Shown here: positions 26,030 through 34,830 of the stretch, one piece after another
Layout of the letters: each line of letters starts with the position of its first letter
How positions within the stretch are numbered: position 1 is the stretch's first letter
Assembly: GCF_021165935.1 (NCBI RefSeq)
Contig: NZ_CP088953.1
Span: 2,899,501-2,963,500 of the forward strand
Direction of reading: 5' to 3'
DNA from: Microbulbifer elongatus
GTDB lineage: Bacteria > Pseudomonadota > Gammaproteobacteria > Pseudomonadales > Cellvibrionaceae
DNA length: 64,000 nucleotides
Program-made: the position numbers and the translations under genes
The notes under the pieces: generated by a model
Seen by the model: the letters and a program-made list of their open reading frames with translations, nothing else
Databases searched by the model: none
What the model was told of the DNA's origin: nothing

Positions 26030-26611
26030 ATGCGCCGACTCATTCTAGCGTCCAGCTCTCCCTACCGCCGGCAATTGCTGGAAAAGCTTCGGATACCTTT
26101 TGAATGCCAGGCGCCGCGCATTGATGAGCAGCCCCTACCCGGCGAACCTGCCAGCGAACTGGCCAGTCGCCTCGCGACAGAAAAGGCGCTGGCGCTCGCG
26201 AATGATCACCCGGATGCACTGATTATCGGTTCAGATCAGGTGGCAGAGTGCAACGGCACCCTTCTCGGCAAGCCCGGGAATACGGAAAACGCCATCGACC
26301 AGCTGTCACGGTCCGCCGGCCAGACGGTCAATTTTCACACCGGCCTGTGCCTGGCGGATGCCCGCGATGGCTCACACCACACCCTGTGCGAAATATTCTC
26401 CGTGCGCTTCCGCCCGCTGAGCGCGAGCGAGATCCGGCGCTACGTTGAACTGGAAAAGCCGCTGGATTGCGCCGGATCGTTCAAATCGGAAGGACTGGGA
26501 ATAGCATTATTCGAAAAAATGGAAGGGTCCGACCCGAACTCCCTTGTCGGCCTACCACTAATTCGATTGATCGACCTGCTAAAGCGATACGACATCAGCC
26601 CCCTGCAGTGA
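26030..26611 (+). CDS. maf: Maf/YceF-type nucleotide pyrophosphatase
   Basis: 193 aa from the ATG at 26030, with AAGGA seven bases upstream. LILASSSPYRRQLLEKLRIPF is the Maf N-terminal signature less one residue at each limit; the catalytic Asp/Lys region is ALIIGSDQVAECNGTLLGKP and the closing motif is GSDPNSLVGLPLIRL. The location next to yceD-rpmF fits the YceF subgroup, which hydrolyses 7-methyl-GTP. It is divergent from yceD and convergent with the HAD gene. Confidence 0.93.
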   Translation: MRRLILASSSPYRRQLLEKLRIPFECQAPRIDEQPLPGEPASELASRLATEKALALANDHPDALIIGSDQVAECNGTLLGKPGNTENAIDQLSRSAGQTVNFHTGLCLADARDGSHHTLCEIFSVRFRPLSASEIRRYVELEKPLDCAGSFKSEGLGIALFEKMEGSDPNSLVGLPLIRLIDLLKRYDISPLQ

Positions 26612-26622
26612 AGATGACTACC

Positions 26623-27267
26623 TCAGGCTACCAGCGGCGGCCACTCCAGCAACTCTGAGAAATGATCAATTACCCGCTGCGGACCACAGCCGTGCAAACG
26701 TTCACGACTGTGGACGCCATAGCTGACGCCGATAGAGGGCATATCGATCGCGGCAGCCATCCGCAGGTCGTATTCGGTATCGCCCACCATGACCGCACAT
26801 TCCGCCGACACAGCAGTTTCCGAGAGTATCTCACGCAACATGGTCGGATCCGGCTTGGAAACCGTCTCATCTGCACAGCGACTGGCAACAAACAAGTGCC
26901 CCACCCCGTGATCCTCGAACTCACGGATCAGCCCGCGGCGACTTTTTCCGGTAGCGACCGCCAGGTGGTGCCCGGCTCCCAACAGCTTGTCCAGCGTAGC
27001 CAGCACGCCGTCAAACAGGGGCAGCGGTTCGCCGCGAGCGGCGAGCCATTCCTCAGCGTAGTATTCGCGCAGATCCGCACGCTGCTCTGAGTGCGCCTCG
27101 GGAAACAGCGAGGTAATCGCCTCGGGCAGCCCGAGGCCGATAATATTGCCAATGGCGGCAGGCTCCAGCACGGGAAGCCCGGCACGATGGGCTGCCCGCT
27201 GCATACACTGGACAATCCGCGCTTCGGAGTTACACACGGTTCCGTCCCAATCGAGAATCACCAACAC
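26623..27267 (-). CDS. HAD-superfamily phosphatase (Gph/pyrophosphatase-like)
   Basis: 214 aa from a GTG at 27267 preceded by GAGG. HAD motif I is LVILDWDGTVCNSEARI, motif II LAVATGKSRRGL, and motifs III/IV are VSKPDPTML and VMVGDTEYDLRMA. A small helical cap follows motif I. The tandem with rluC (gap 41 bp) resembles the rluC/HAD pairing in pseudomonads. The substrate is unknown; phosphoglycolate or a nucleotide monophosphate is plausible from family membership. Confidence 0.88.
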   Translation of the reverse strand: MLVILDWDGTVCNSEARIVQCMQRAAHRAGLPVLEPAAIGNIIGLGLPEAITSLFPEAHSEQRADLREYYAEEWLAARGEPLPLFDGVLATLDKLLGAGHHLAVATGKSRRGLIREFEDHGVGHLFVASRCADETVSKPDPTMLREILSETAVSAECAVMVGDTEYDLRMAAAIDMPSIGVSYGVHSRERLHGCGPQRVIDHFSELLEWPPLVA

Positions 27268-27308
27268 TGATATTTGCCTCGCAATCCGATAAAAAACGGT
27301 AGCGCCCC

Positions 27309-28340
27309 TCAACGCAGCCTGTCGAGCACTGCCACAAGCTCCGACGGAAGGGGCGCCTCGACATGTACCCGCGTGCCGTCTGGCAGCGTACAGCCAACCG
27401 CCGCAGAATGCAGGAACAGCCGCTTCAGCCCCACTTCTCGGAAGCTGGCATTCACCGCATCCGGAGTGTATTTGGCATCCCCCGCCAACGGGCAACCGAC
27501 AAACTGGGCGTGCACCCGGATCTGATGCGTACGACCGGTAACCGGCTCTGCACGCATCAGCGTAGCGCCACTAAAGCGCTCCTCGACCTGAAAGCGCGTT
27601 GTGGAGGGCTTACCCTCTCCATCCACTACCACCATCCGCTCACCGCTCTTCAGCGTATTCTTGCGCAGTGGCGCCTCCACGAGCTTCTGCGCCCGCGGCC
27701 ACTTGCCTGTCGCCAGCGCCAGATAGGATTTCGCCATTTTGCCGGCGCGCAAGGTACTCTGAACGTGCAGCAGCACAGCGCGCTTGCGCGCCACCAGGAT
27801 GGCGCCACTCGTGTCCCGGTCGAGCCGGTGTACCAACTCAAGAAACGGGCTCTCCGGATACATCTGCCGCAGCGCCTCGATCAACCCGAGGCGCACGCCG
27901 CTGCCGCCGTGCACCGCAAGCCCTGCGGGCTTGTTTACAACCAGCAGGCCACCTTTGTCATACAGTATGGCCGCCTCAAGCGTGCGACGGAGCTGCTCTC
28001 CCGCCACTGCCGGCGGCGGCTCTTCAGAAACACGGATTGGTGGCACCCGCACCAGGTCACCGGCCTGCAGTCGATACTCCGCCTTCACCCTTCCTTTATT
28101 TACGCGCACCTCGCCCTTGCGGAGGATCCGGTAGACGCGAGAGCGCGGAACCCCCTTGAGGCGTGCCTGCAGGAAGTTATCAATACGCTGCCCGGCCAGC
28201 TCGTCTGGCACGGTAATAAATTGAACGCCAGCAGCCGTACCTGCACCGCCGGAAGCGGTGTCAGCGGGTCTGGGCTGGGGCTGTGTGGACCGGGGCTTGC
28301 CCGGCGATCTTTTAGGGGGGGACTTTCGCATGGGGCGCAT
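27309..28340 (-). CDS. rluC: Ribosomal large-subunit pseudouridine synthase RluC
   Basis: 343 aa from the ATG at 28340 (a second ATG lies at 28331). A basic Pro-rich start precedes an S4 RNA-binding domain (QRIDNFLQARLKGVPRSRVY, about 50-70). The catalytic Asp lies in LELVHRLDRDTSGAILVA, and GRTHQIRVHAQFVGCPLAGD is the standard RluA-family late motif. It isomerises uridines 955, 2504 and 2580 in E. coli 23S rRNA. It is divergent from rne, the classic arrangement. Confidence 0.95.
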   Translation of the reverse strand: MRPMRKSPPKRSPGKPRSTQPQPRPADTASGGAGTAAGVQFITVPDELAGQRIDNFLQARLKGVPRSRVYRILRKGEVRVNKGRVKAEYRLQAGDLVRVPPIRVSEEPPPAVAGEQLRRTLEAAILYDKGGLLVVNKPAGLAVHGGSGVRLGLIEALRQMYPESPFLELVHRLDRDTSGAILVARKRAVLLHVQSTLRAGKMAKSYLALATGKWPRAQKLVEAPLRKNTLKSGERMVVVDGEGKPSTTRFQVEERFSGATLMRAEPVTGRTHQIRVHAQFVGCPLAGDAKYTPDAVNASFREVGLKRLFLHSAAVGCTLPDGTRVHVEAPLPSELVAVLDRLR

Positions 28341-28388
28341 GATAGCCGCACACCCCAACCATTTGAAGCGCGATAATTGCCCCCTCGA

Positions 28389-28417
28389 TTGATGCCCCAT
28401 AGCGACCGTGGTATATT
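28389..28417 (+). promoter_or_regulatory. Predicted sigma70 promoter of rne
   Basis: TTGATG, 17 bases, TATATT. It starts only 49 bases beyond the divergent rluC start codon and would give a leader of roughly 720 nt for rne. Predicted by pattern alone. Confidence 0.55.
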
Positions 28418-29145
28418 CCGCCGGCCTGAATTGGGGCCGGTTTTCGGCGGTGCACGGTTTTTCTGCTATAAAAAAACCTAGGTGCCGCTCTTGAGAAAAT
28501 ACCGCCAATCCGGCCGGTGCGCGGAATACCGCGTTATCAACAAAACTTTGTCGGTGAGACCCTTCGAGAGCGCGTCGCAAGACGGTGCCAAGGGCGTACA
28601 GAAACGCCTCTCCTGAAGCTCTCGCCGACCCCAACCCGACGACATACGGGATTATTGCGAAGGTAAGACGGGCCGATGCCCGCAGCGCTTGGAACAAACT
28701 CGACTCGTTACATCTCGCTCTGAGATTGTGCGCCAGCGACCGAACTGGCCCCCGGCCCCCGCCTGTGATGCTCAATGCCATCCTTGCGCCGCCGGCAACT
28801 ACTAGACCAAACCCAGGGCCCAGCCACGAGCCGGCCCCGGAGCGAAAAGATGTGACCCATGCTTGCCCTACCCGGCAAGTAGCCAGGACCCGCCCAAAGA
28901 ATCACGCTGGGCCGGACTGGCAGGATCTGAATACACCCGGACAACAAGGGGTATTCTGAGTTATTTCGATATGTACCCGGCAGATGTGCCCAATCTGGAG
29001 GCACCCCCTGCGCGGGCGGCATACGAGGCAGCCGTGTACACCTGGCCGAACACAGGCCCAAGGTCCCTCCACGGCGGTACCACCAACGTCTGCGAGCTTC
29101 AGCGGTGTTTTACCTTTGCGCAAACCGCAAGGAAAAAACCAACGC
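28418..29145 (+). other. Long rne 5' leader, no gene; probable autoregulatory UTR
   Basis: About 730 bases without a convincing gene between the predicted promoter and the rne start. Local hairpins include CTTGCC-ctaccc-GGCAAG at 28862-28879 and a GAATAC/GTATTC stem with inner CCC/GGG at 28929-28956. In E. coli a 361-nt leader mediates RNase E autoregulation, and a structured rne-II leader has been described in Pseudomonas. I cannot confirm that fold here. Confidence 0.55.
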
Positions 29146-32100
29146 ATGAAGAGAATGCTGATAAACGCGACCCAGCCGGAAGAGCTGCGCGTTGCACTGG
29201 TCGACGGCCAATGGCTGTACGACCTGGATATCGAAAATCGCACCCGCGAACAGAAAAAAGCCAACATTTACAAGGGTAAAATCACCCGTGTAGAACCCTC
29301 CCTGGAGGCGGCCTTCGTCGACTACGGCGCCGAACGCCACGGCTTCCTGCCCCTGAAAGAAATCTCCCGCGAATACTTCAACAAACAGCCAAAAGACATC
29401 GAAGGCCGCATCAAGATCAAGGATGTGGTCAAGGAAGGCATGGAAGTCATCGTGCAGGTAGACAAAGAGGAGCGCGGCAACAAAGGCGCTGCTCTGACTA
29501 CCTTCATCAGCCTGGCCGGCCGTTACCTGGTCCTGATGCCGAACAACCCCCGCGCCGGCGGTATCTCCCGTCGTATCGAAGGTGATGAGCGCAGCGACCT
29601 GCGCGATGCACTGTCCAGCGTAGAAGTACCCTCCGGTATGGGGATCATTGTGCGCACCGCCGGTGTAGGCCGCAGCGGTGAAGAACTCCAGTGGGACCTC
29701 AATTACCTGCTGCAACTTTGGACCGCAATCAAGAAAGAAGCAGACGAGTCCAAAGCGCCCCACTTCCTGTTCCAGGAAAGTAACGTCATCATCCGCGCGA
29801 TCCGCGACTATATGCGCGATGACATTGGCGAAGTCATTGTTGACGACAAGGGTGCATACCAGCTGGCCGCAGAGTTCGCCCGCCAGGTAATGCCGAACTA
29901 CGCCAACAAGGTGAAGTTCTACGATGACAATATTCCGCTGTTCAACCGCTACCAGATTGAAAGCCAGATCGAGACCGCTTTTGAGCGCGAAGTAAAGCTG
30001 CCCTCCGGTGGCTCTATTGTCATCGATGTGACCGAAGCGCTGATTTCCATTGATATCAACTCCTCCCGCGCCACCAAAGGCGGCGACATCGAGGAGACTG
30101 CGCGCAACATCAACCTGGAGGCCGCGGACGAAATCGCTCGCCAGTTGCGCCTGCGCGATATGGGTGGCCTTGTGGTCATCGACTTTATCGACATGCAGAA
30201 CAAGTCCAACCAGCGCGAAGTCGAAAAGCGTATGGAAAAGGCGCTCGGCATGGACCGCGCGCGGGTTCAGGTTGGACGCATCTCCCGCTTCGGCCTGCTG
30301 GAAATGTCCCGCCAGCGCCTGCGCCCCTCTCTGAGCGAGACCACCCACCGTGTCTGCCCCCGCTGTAGTGGCCAGGGCACCATTCGTGGCACCAAATCCC
30401 TGGCGCTTTCCATCCTGCGCCTGGTTGAGGAGGAAGCGAAAAAAGAACGCAGTGCAGAGATTCGTGCGATCACGCCAGTGAATGTCGCCACCTACCTGCT
30501 GAACGAAAAGCGCAAGGCCATCTCCAATATCGAGTCCCGCAACAACACCCGTGTTGTGGTGGTACCCAATGCAGATCTGGAGACTCCGCACTTCGAAGTA
30601 CAGCGCCTGCGTGACGACGACTCCACCACACTGGAAACGTCCTACAAGATCGCTGGCACTCTCGAAGAAGCCGCAGACAAGAGCGACGACGAGCCGCTGC
30701 GCCCGGTTGCCCAGCCTGCGGTTCAACAAATTGCCCATACCGCCCCCGCCCCGACGCCGGTTGCCAAACCCAAGCCGAAGGCCAAGAGCGACAAAGGCGA
30801 AGAGAAGCCGGGACTGTTCAGCCGCCTGATCAGCGCCATCTCCGCCCTGTTCAGCGGCGAAGAAGAGAAGGACGACCGCAAGAAGCACAAGAAGTCCAAA
30901 GGCCGGGGCAAAAACTACCAGCAGCGCAACCGCAATCAACGGGGCGGCCGTGGACGTGGCCGCGGTGGTCGCGGTAATCGCCGCGACGACCAGCGCAGCG
31001 AAGACCGCAAAGACGACAATCGCGGCAAGCGCGGAGACAAGCGCCGGGACGACGACGCCGAACGTCGCAGCGAAACCGCCCGTGACAACAACCGCGATCA
31101 GAAGCGTGAGGATAATCGCGAGCAAAATCGTGAAGGTCGCGAGGGCGGTCAGCGCCGCAGTCGTCGTCGCCGTGGCGGGGATCGCCGCAATGATCAGCAG
31201 GTGGCGTCTACCGATGTAGAAAACACCAACCTGGAAACCGCGGAAGCCACCGATTCCGGAGAAGATCAGCAACGTCCGGCTCGCCGGCCCAGCAATGTCC
31301 GCGGCCGCCCGCAACCGCGCCGTCGTGGCCGTCGTGGTGGTGAAAACCGCAACGACCAGCAGGCACCACAGGACAATCGCGACAGCCGTACCGCTGGCGA
31401 GACCAGTGAGCAGGAAGGCGAACAGCAGGAAGTGCGCGCAAAAGCCGAGCGCCCTTCCCGCAAAGAACGCGCTGAATCCGGTAGCGACAGCAAGCGGGAA
31501 AAGGCGCCGCAGCAGCGCAAGCCGAAGCAGGAGCACAGCGAACCTGAAACCCAGCAGGAGCAACCGAAAGCGGCCTCCCCATGGGCGGAAAGCGCAGAGC
31601 GTATTGCGGACAAGGCGGACTCAAAGGCAGAGCCAAAAGCTACGGAAGCGGACAGTGAACCCACTGCGGACACTACCAGCCAGCCGGCAGCAGAAGCACC
31701 GGTAGCAGAAGCCGAGCCACAGGCCGCAACGCCGAAAACCCACGCGGAAGGTGACTTCCTCGCTGAAACCCCGGAAAAAACCGCCGCGGCACGCAGCGAA
31801 GAAGTTGACCCCGAAGCGCAGGCGGAGGAAAAACCGGCGGCCGAAGCCGAAAGCACCGACGAGTCCGAAGCGGAACAGGCTGCCGCCGAGGCGGAAGAAA
31901 GCCCCGCAGAGGAGCAAGCTGAGCCTGAAGCGTCCGCAGAAGCACCAGCCGAACCGGAAACCGCAACCGCGGAGCCCAGTGCAGCCGCCCAGCCGGTCGC
32001 CAGCGTGCCGACCACCGACAAGCCGAGCCGCGCCAGTAATGACCCGCGCCTCAACCCGAAGCCGCTGGTTGATCTGCAGATCGAAACCAAACGCCCGGAA

Positions 32101-32238
32101 GTTGGGGAACTGCGCCCACTGGACACAGCACAACCGGCTGACATTCAGCACAGTCCGCGCGCCCTCTCCCGTCCCGCCAATGACCCTCGGGTAAAACGCG
32201 ACACGGAAGAAACCAGTAACTCGGCAGAGGCAAGCTGA
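29146..32238 (+). CDS. rne: Ribonuclease E
   Basis: 1030 aa from [21 protein letters not shown]1 domain at about 38-120, catalytic core with the two metal-binding aspartates in [12 protein letters not shown] (near 303) and [10 protein letters not shown] (near 346), and the zinc link [12 protein letters not shown] near 403. The catalytic half ends near 520. The remaining half is low-complexity: an RNA-binding Arg/Gly/Asp-rich block (about 585-700) followed by an Ala/Glu/Pro-rich acidic scaffold and a repeated NDPR motif ([18 protein letters not shown]) at the C-terminus. It cleaves AU-rich single-stranded RNA and scaffolds the degradosome. The ribosome site AAGGA is 13 bases upstream. Confidence 0.97.
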   Translation: MKRMLINATQPEELRVALVDGQWLYDLDIENRTREQKKANIYKGKITRVEPSLEAAFVDYGAERHGFLPLKEISREYFNKQPKDIEGRIKIKDVVKEGMEVIVQVDKEERGNKGAALTTFISLAGRYLVLMPNNPRAGGISRRIEGDERSDLRDALSSVEVPSGMGIIVRTAGVGRSGEELQWDLNYLLQLWTAIKKEADESKAPHFLFQESNVIIRAIRDYMRDDIGEVIVDDKGAYQLAAEFARQVMPNYANKVKFYDDNIPLFNRYQIESQIETAFEREVKLPSGGSIVIDVTEALISIDINSSRATKGGDIEETARNINLEAADEIARQLRLRDMGGLVVIDFIDMQNKSNQREVEKRMEKALGMDRARVQVGRISRFGLLEMSRQRLRPSLSETTHRVCPRCSGQGTIRGTKSLALSILRLVEEEAKKERSAEIRAITPVNVATYLLNEKRKAISNIESRNNTRVVVVPNADLETPHFEVQRLRDDDSTTLETSYKIAGTLEEAADKSDDEPLRPVAQPAVQQIAHTAPAPTPVAKPKPKAKSDKGEEKPGLFSRLISAISALFSGEEEKDDRKKHKKSKGRGKNYQQRNRNQRGGRGRGRGGRGNRRDDQRSEDRKDDNRGKRGDKRRDDDAERRSETARDNNRDQKREDNREQNREGREGGQRRSRRRRGGDRRNDQQVASTDVENTNLETAEATDSGEDQQRPARRPSNVRGRPQPRRRGRRGGENRNDQQAPQDNRDSRTAGETSEQEGEQQEVRAKAERPSRKERAESGSDSKREKAPQQRKPKQEHSEPETQQEQPKAASPWAESAERIADKADSKAEPKATEADSEPTADTTSQPAAEAPVAEAEPQAATPKTHAEGDFLAETPEKTAAARSEEVDPEAQAEEKPAAEAESTDESEAEQAAAEAEESPAEEQAEPEASAEAPAEPETATAEPSAAAQPVASVPTTDKPSRASNDPRLNPKPLVDLQIETKRPEVGELRPLDTAQPADIQHSPRALSRPANDPRVKRDTEETSNSAEAS

Positions 32239-32270
32239 TTGCGGCGTGCACCGGGTAACTAACCGTCACG

Positions 32271-32303
32271 GGGTTAGCTGTTCAAAATTGCAGCTAACCC
32301 TTT
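32271..32303 (+). terminator. Hairpin terminator after rne
   Basis: GGGTTAGCTG and CAGCTAACCC form a perfect 10-bp stem around ten bases, then TTT. It is 32 bases past the rne stop codon. The U tract is short. Confidence 0.7.
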
Positions 32304-32331
32304 GAAGTTACTAAAAAAATTGGCTGCGCAC

Positions 32332-32359
32332 TTGTACACGCAAAACAGCCCGGTATAAT
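32332..32359 (+). promoter_or_regulatory. Promoter of tRNA-Ser
   Basis: TTGTAC, 16 bases, consensus TATAAT, followed by the GC-rich discriminator GCGCAGC typical of stable-RNA promoters. The -10 ends 14 bases before the mature tRNA. Confidence 0.75.
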
Positions 32360-32373
32360 GCGCAGCACAATTT

Positions 32374-32461
32374 GGTGGGGTGGCTGAGTGGTCGAAAGCG
32401 GCGGTCTTGAAAACCGTTGACTGTAACAGGTCCCAGGGTTCGAATCCCTGCCCCACCGCCA
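32374..32461 (+). tRNA. tRNA-Ser (anticodon UGA)
   Basis: Acceptor GGTGGGG pairs with CCCCACC, discriminator G, encoded CCA (32459-32461). Anticodon loop CTTGAAA gives TGA, and the T arm contains GGTTCGAATCC. The long variable arm is typical of a class II serine tRNA. Its 3' end forms part of a 30-bp inverted repeat with downstream sequence. Confidence 0.97.
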
Positions 32462-32514
32462 TACGCAAAAAGCCCGACTGGAAACAGTCGGGCTTTTTGC
32501 GTATGGCGGTGGGG
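32451..32514 (+). terminator. 30-bp perfect inverted repeat containing the tRNA 3' end and its terminator
   Basis: Left arm 32451-32480 begins with the tRNA acceptor 3' strand CCCCACCGCCA and continues through a terminator half. The loop is GAAA, and the right arm 32485-32514 is the exact reverse complement. The inner 14 bp (AAAAAGCCCGACTG and its complement) are an ordinary rho-independent terminator with T5 at 32494-32498. The outer 16 bp are not needed for termination. Confidence 0.92.
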
Positions 32515-32628
32515 TAGATTTAGAAGAGAACCCCGGTTCGAGCCGGAGCGGGCGCAGCCCTCGGAGACCAGCGAACGCCATCCAAGACACTGGCCACGAC
32601 CGCTTGGCATGATCCCCTTCCTCTACAC

Positions 32629-32654
32629 TGAAGTGATATACAGATTTCACTTCA
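32629..32654 (+). promoter_or_regulatory. Inverted repeat over the ribosome-binding region of the MgtC/DUF4010 gene
   Basis: TGAAGTGA and TCACTTCA separated by ten bases, ending two bases before the ATG at 32657. There is no Shine-Dalgarno. It may be an operator or an mRNA hairpin controlling translation. Confidence 0.5.
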
Positions 32655-32656
32655 AT

Positions 32657-33940
32657 ATGCCTACACCGGAAGACAACTCAACCACAACGACACCGCTGCT
32701 GGACACCGAAAGCATCGTCGCCTTCGCCATTGCGCTCGGGTTGGGCCTGCTGATCGGCCTCCAGCGAGAGCGCACCACCGACCGACTGGGTGGCATTCGC
32801 ACCTTTCCTCTTATCGCACTGTTTGGCGCCTTGACCGCGCACCTGAGCCTCAGTGGAGGCATGAGTTGGCTACTGCTGACCGGGTTGCTGGCAATGACCG
32901 GGCTAATTTTACTTGGCAACCTTGATCGACTGCGCGGTATTGACGATAGCGCCGGGATCACCACCGAAGTGAGCGCCCTGCTGATTTTCCTGTTGGGCGC
33001 ATATATCGTACTGGGCGATAAAACCGTGGCGGTCACCCTCGGTGGCACTATCGCCGTGTTGCTGCATTTCAAACCCGGGATGCATGCATTCGCGGAGAAG
33101 CTCTCCGAGAAAGACCTCCGCTCCATTATGCAGTTTGCGGTGCTTTCTCTGATCATTCTACCGGTCCTGCCCAATCGCACCTTTGGTCCCTATGACGTGT
33201 TGAACCCCTTTTCCATCTGGTTACTGGTGGTATTGATTGTGGGGATTGGCCTTGGCGGTTATGCCGCTTACAAGCTGGTGGGGGCCAAGGCCGGATCACT
33301 GTTGAGTGGCCTGATTGGCGGACTCATTTCATCAACCGCCACCACCGTCGCTTATGCGCGCCTGGCACGCACTGAAGAAAAAGCCGTGGAACTGGCGGCA
33401 CTGGTGATTCTGATTGCGTCAACTAGCATGTTTATTCGGATGTTTGTGGAGATCGCGGTGGTGGCGCCGCGCAAGTTCGCCTCTTTCCTCCCGCCCCTGG
33501 CGCTGCTGTTTGCGATCAACCTGGTGGTCTGTGCCCTCGCCTTTCTGCACAACCGTCAGCGCCAGGGCAGCATGCCGGAACCCGGCAACCGTGCGGAACT
33601 CAAACCGGCACTGATCTTTGGTGCGCTCTACGCCCTGGTGTTGCTCGCCATTGCCGCCGCCAAAGACTACTTTGGCAACCAGGGGATTTATGTGGTCGCG
33701 TTGATTTCCGGATTCACGGATGTAGACGCCATCACCCTGTCCACAGCAAACCTGGCGGGATCCGGCTCTATGCAGGTGGATACCGCGTGGTGGGCAATGG
33801 TGATCGCAAGTCTGGCCAATCTCGTGTTCAAAGCGGGCGCTGCCGGGGTACTCGGCGGGGGCCAGCTGCTCCGCAGGGTAGCCGTGCTCTTTGCGATCCC
33901 GCTGATTTCCGGGGGAGCACTACTCTGGCTGTGGCCTTAA
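32657..33940 (+). CDS. MgtC/SapB-DUF4010 family membrane protein
   Basis: 427 aa from the ATG at 32657; a longer frame runs through the tRNA and is not real. The N-terminal MgtC-like unit has ALGLGLLIGLQRERTTDRLGG minus its last residues, and the C-terminal DUF4010 half contains GGLISSTATTVAYARLAR and SGFTDVDAITLSTANLAGSG. About a dozen hydrophobic helices. MgtC-type proteins are linked to Mg2+ homeostasis and virulence, but for the DUF4010 fusion the transported species is unknown. No Shine-Dalgarno; an inverted repeat covers the start region. Confidence 0.85.
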   Translation: MPTPEDNSTTTTPLLDTESIVAFAIALGLGLLIGLQRERTTDRLGGIRTFPLIALFGALTAHLSLSGGMSWLLLTGLLAMTGLILLGNLDRLRGIDDSAGITTEVSALLIFLLGAYIVLGDKTVAVTLGGTIAVLLHFKPGMHAFAEKLSEKDLRSIMQFAVLSLIILPVLPNRTFGPYDVLNPFSIWLLVVLIVGIGLGGYAAYKLVGAKAGSLLSGLIGGLISSTATTVAYARLARTEEKAVELAALVILIASTSMFIRMFVEIAVVAPRKFASFLPPLALLFAINLVVCALAFLHNRQRQGSMPEPGNRAELKPALIFGALYALVLLAIAAAKDYFGNQGIYVVALISGFTDVDAITLSTANLAGSGSMQVDTAWWAMVIASLANLVFKAGAAGVLGGGQLLRRVAVLFAIPLISGGALLWLWP

Positions 33941-34113
33941 GCAGAATCTGAATAATGGCTTCAGCCATCCATTCCCGGAAGTAATGGCGCTTTGCCGTTG
34001 TCGACACGGCCGTCACCGATTTGGCTAGGCTATAGGAAGTACAAATTTGTCCACCCCGGCCGATCTTTTGTCATCCGGCTTCCGAACGTACGGGCCCAGC
34101 GGAACAATATGGC

Positions 34114-34830
34114 GTGAAGTTCTCACCAATCTGGTTACTGGTCATCTGCACGGTTACCGTGGGTATGGTACTGGCGATACTCCACTATTTTGACCTGGAT
34201 GACCGTCTTATCGAGCTGATGCAGTGGATGGACACCCTCGGCTGGCAGGCGGGTATCTGGTTTATCCTGGTGATTGCGCTGGCCATCATCTGCCTGTTTC
34301 CCGGTGTCATCTTTACCATGGGAGCCGGCTTTGTGTTTGGCGTGATCAAAGGCACGGTGTATGTCGTGCTTGGAACGGTACTCGGCGCCGCGATTGCCTT
34401 CCTGATCTCCCGCTACCTGCTCGGTGAGCGGGCATCCAACTGGCTACTCTCAAAAGTCAAACCGCCCAATCTGGGCGAGATTTTACGGGATGAAGGTTGG
34501 CGCATGATCATGTTGACCCGCATGGTGCCACTGTTCCCCTTCAAGCTGTCCAATTACTTCTTTGGCCTGACGCCGGTCCGGTTTCGCGATTTCTGCATCG
34601 GGAACTTCATCGGCATTATTCCCATCACAGTCAACAACGTCTATGTGGGGTCGATCGCTGCGGACCTCGCCAGTATTGGCAGTGAGCGCAGTGCACGGAC
34701 GCCGACAGAGTGGACACTGTACGGCCTCGGATTTCTGCTGGCAGTCATTGCGATCATCGGACTGACCCGCATGGCACGGCGCGCACTCAATCAGAAAATT
34801 GATCAGAAAATCGATGAAGGAGAACTTTGA
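34114..34830 (+). CDS. VTT-domain (TVP38/TMEM64, DedA-like) membrane protein
   Basis: 238 aa from a GTG. First helix WLLVICTVTVGMVLAILHYF, then the VTT core FPGVIFTMGAGFVFGVIKG and TVLGAAIAFLISRYLLG. A re-entrant-type arginine motif LTRMVPLFPFKLSNYFFGL lies near 134, and a final helix near 210. VTT/DedA proteins include undecaprenyl-phosphate and phospholipid flippases/scramblases. Its stop overlaps the next gene's ATG by one base (TGATG), so it is translationally coupled to the glycosidase. A lipid-carrier recycling role within this cluster is inference. Confidence 0.85.
   Translation: MKFSPIWLLVICTVTVGMVLAILHYFDLDDRLIELMQWMDTLGWQAGIWFILVIALAIICLFPGVIFTMGAGFVFGVIKGTVYVVLGTVLGAAIAFLISRYLLGERASNWLLSKVKPPNLGEILRDEGWRMIMLTRMVPLFPFKLSNYFFGLTPVRFRDFCIGNFIGIIPITVNNVYVGSIAADLASIGSERSARTPTEWTLYGLGFLLAVIAIIGLTRMARRALNQKIDQKIDEGEL

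Noticed and set aside
29110..31563. A long open frame of 817 codons on the minus strand opposite rne
   Set aside because: It is the antisense shadow of a GC-rich gene with strong codon bias, and shows no domain features or ribosome site.
32294..32650. Open frames running across the tRNA-Ser region on the minus strand
   Set aside because: They translate the tRNA and its terminator, a common source of false proteins.
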